This document shows positions 63,553-64,000 of a stretch of DNA of 64,000 nucleotides, piece after piece (within the stretch, counting starts at the first letter, position 1; each line of letters begins with the position of its first letter). The notes beneath the pieces were generated by a model. It was not told the DNA's origin. It was given only the letters and a program-made list of their open reading frames with translations, and did no database searches. Where the stretch lies: assembly GCF_900142975.1 (NCBI RefSeq), contig NZ_LT670848.1, forward strand, positions 3,720,001 through 3,784,000, read 5' to 3'. Position numbers and translations under genes: made by a program. This DNA is from Salegentibacter salegens (lineage in GTDB: Bacteria > Bacteroidota > Bacteroidia > Flavobacteriales > Flavobacteriaceae).

Positions 63553-64000
63553 GAATCCTTTGCATAACCCCTTACAAACATAGCATAAAAAATTTGTGTG
63601 CATGGTTGGTTTTCACTAATTTCATGCTTTACAAAAACCATCTCCTATGAGCCAGTTAAGTTTTTCCGATATAGAATTGGGACGCAGTAGAAAGCCCAGC
63701 AGGGTATCCTCCAAGTTAAACAAGATCAATAATTTGGTGGAATGGGACAAAGTCTTCAATCTGGTGCAGGCAGTGGACAACACCAATAAAGTTATCGGTG
63801 GAGCGCCGCACCGCGATCTTTCCATTAAGGTCAAAATGCTTTTTCTTCAGCACCTGTATAACCTGAGCGACCCGGAACTGGAGGATCAGGTCAACGACCG
63901 CTTGAGTTTTCAAAAATTTGCAGGGATCAACTACACTACCACGGTGCCAGATTTCACGACCATATGGCGGTTCAAAGAAGCCTTGGTACGGGAAGGCTTG
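63553..64000 (+). mobile_element. IS5-type insertion sequence, second copy, cut by window edge
   Basis: The visible 448 bases match the complete copy at 31183-32416 (reverse orientation) from the end GAATCCTTTGCATAA inward, with no difference noticed. The right end lies outside the window. Confidence 0.88.
63647..64000 (+). CDS. IS5-family transposase, second copy, 3' end outside window
   Basis: 118 codons from the ATG at 63647: MSQLSFSDIELGRSRKPSRV, then DLSIKVKMLFLQHLYNLSD and TVPDFTTIWRFKEALVREGL. Identical in reading to the first 118 residues of the transposase at 31339-32322. The DDE part lies beyond the edge. Confidence 0.92.
   Translation, partial: MSQLSFSDIELGRSRKPSRVSSKLNKINNLVEWDKVFNLVQAVDNTNKVIGGAPHRDLSIKVKMLFLQHLYNLSDPELEDQVNDRLSFQKFAGINYTTTVPDFTTIWRFKEALVREGL

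Noticed and set aside
1..64000. tRNA, rRNA or other standard RNA genes
   Set aside because: Spacers were read for T-loop and acceptor patterns and for rRNA segments; none was convincing.

Overview
The window looks like chromosomal DNA of a member of the Bacteroidota, most likely a marine Flavobacteriaceae species (Gramella, Salegentibacter or Zunongwangia type). The evidence is low G+C, intergenic boxes that fit the Bacteroidota promoter consensus TAnnTTTG, typical families (DUF4197, DUF4199, DUF2911, DUF4920, DUF1684, Lacal_2735), a flavobacterial DnaJ with a reduced zinc domain, a Bacteroidota-type long SecA, and REP-like hairpins. No rRNA, tRNA or CRISPR array was seen.

Layout. 1-1330: IS256-type transposase cut by the left edge, ending just before curli genes. 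1331-4233: CsgG-type secretion lipoprotein and a TolB-like propeller lipoprotein. 4349-18156: housekeeping block with purM, a YhhN-like membrane protein, a minimal ABC pair, prfA, pyrF, a helical-backbone substrate-binding protein, purU, the fused B12 mutase icmF, a MarC protein and an Lrp regulator. 18367-25367: DUF1328 protein, alpha/beta hydrolase, DUF1684 protein, a nitrogen module (P-II, Amt, porin), a CrcB fluoride channel and an SRPBCC protein. 25809-28193: IS91-type element with a tyrosine recombinase. 28226-34079: NTP pyrophosphohydrolase, ilvE, DUF4920 lipoprotein, mnmD, an IS5-type element, a TIGR01777 epimerase and a YceI protein. 34237-43416: grpE-dnaJ, a five-gene envelope/regulator run (NatAB-like ABC, MscS channel, outer-membrane protein, NtrC-like regulator), a GNAT protein and rlmF. 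43609-46486: PA2169/DUF2383 protein, a decayed universal stress protein, an intact IS4-type element with target duplication and a decayed IS4-type transposase. 46706-63052: M28 peptidase, MATE exporter, PAP2 phosphatase, MeaB, Ohr, DUF2911, an ECF sigma operon, M23 peptidase, DUF4199, AlgE-like porin, secA, DUF2795, a cobalamin adenosyltransferase and a small membrane protein. 63237-64000: a gene cut by a second copy of the IS5-type element, which runs off the right edge.

How genes work together. IcmF, MeaB and the PduO-type adenosyltransferase, though dispersed, form a coherent adenosylcobalamin mutase set. glnK-amt-porin is an ammonium uptake unit with a shared leader motif before each start codon. 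The sigma factor, anti-sigma-like protein and repeat-bearing secreted protein are one overlapping operon. The window holds five transposable-element copies plus one decayed transposase. At least one insertion has truncated a gene, and another may have separated csgG from its upstream curli partners. The most unusual signals are an A8 homopolymer separating the integrase from its probable start codon, the Trp/Glu/Lys repeat protein of the sigma operon, the sigma-54-type regulator without a DNA-binding domain, and the repeated nitrogen-gene leader.
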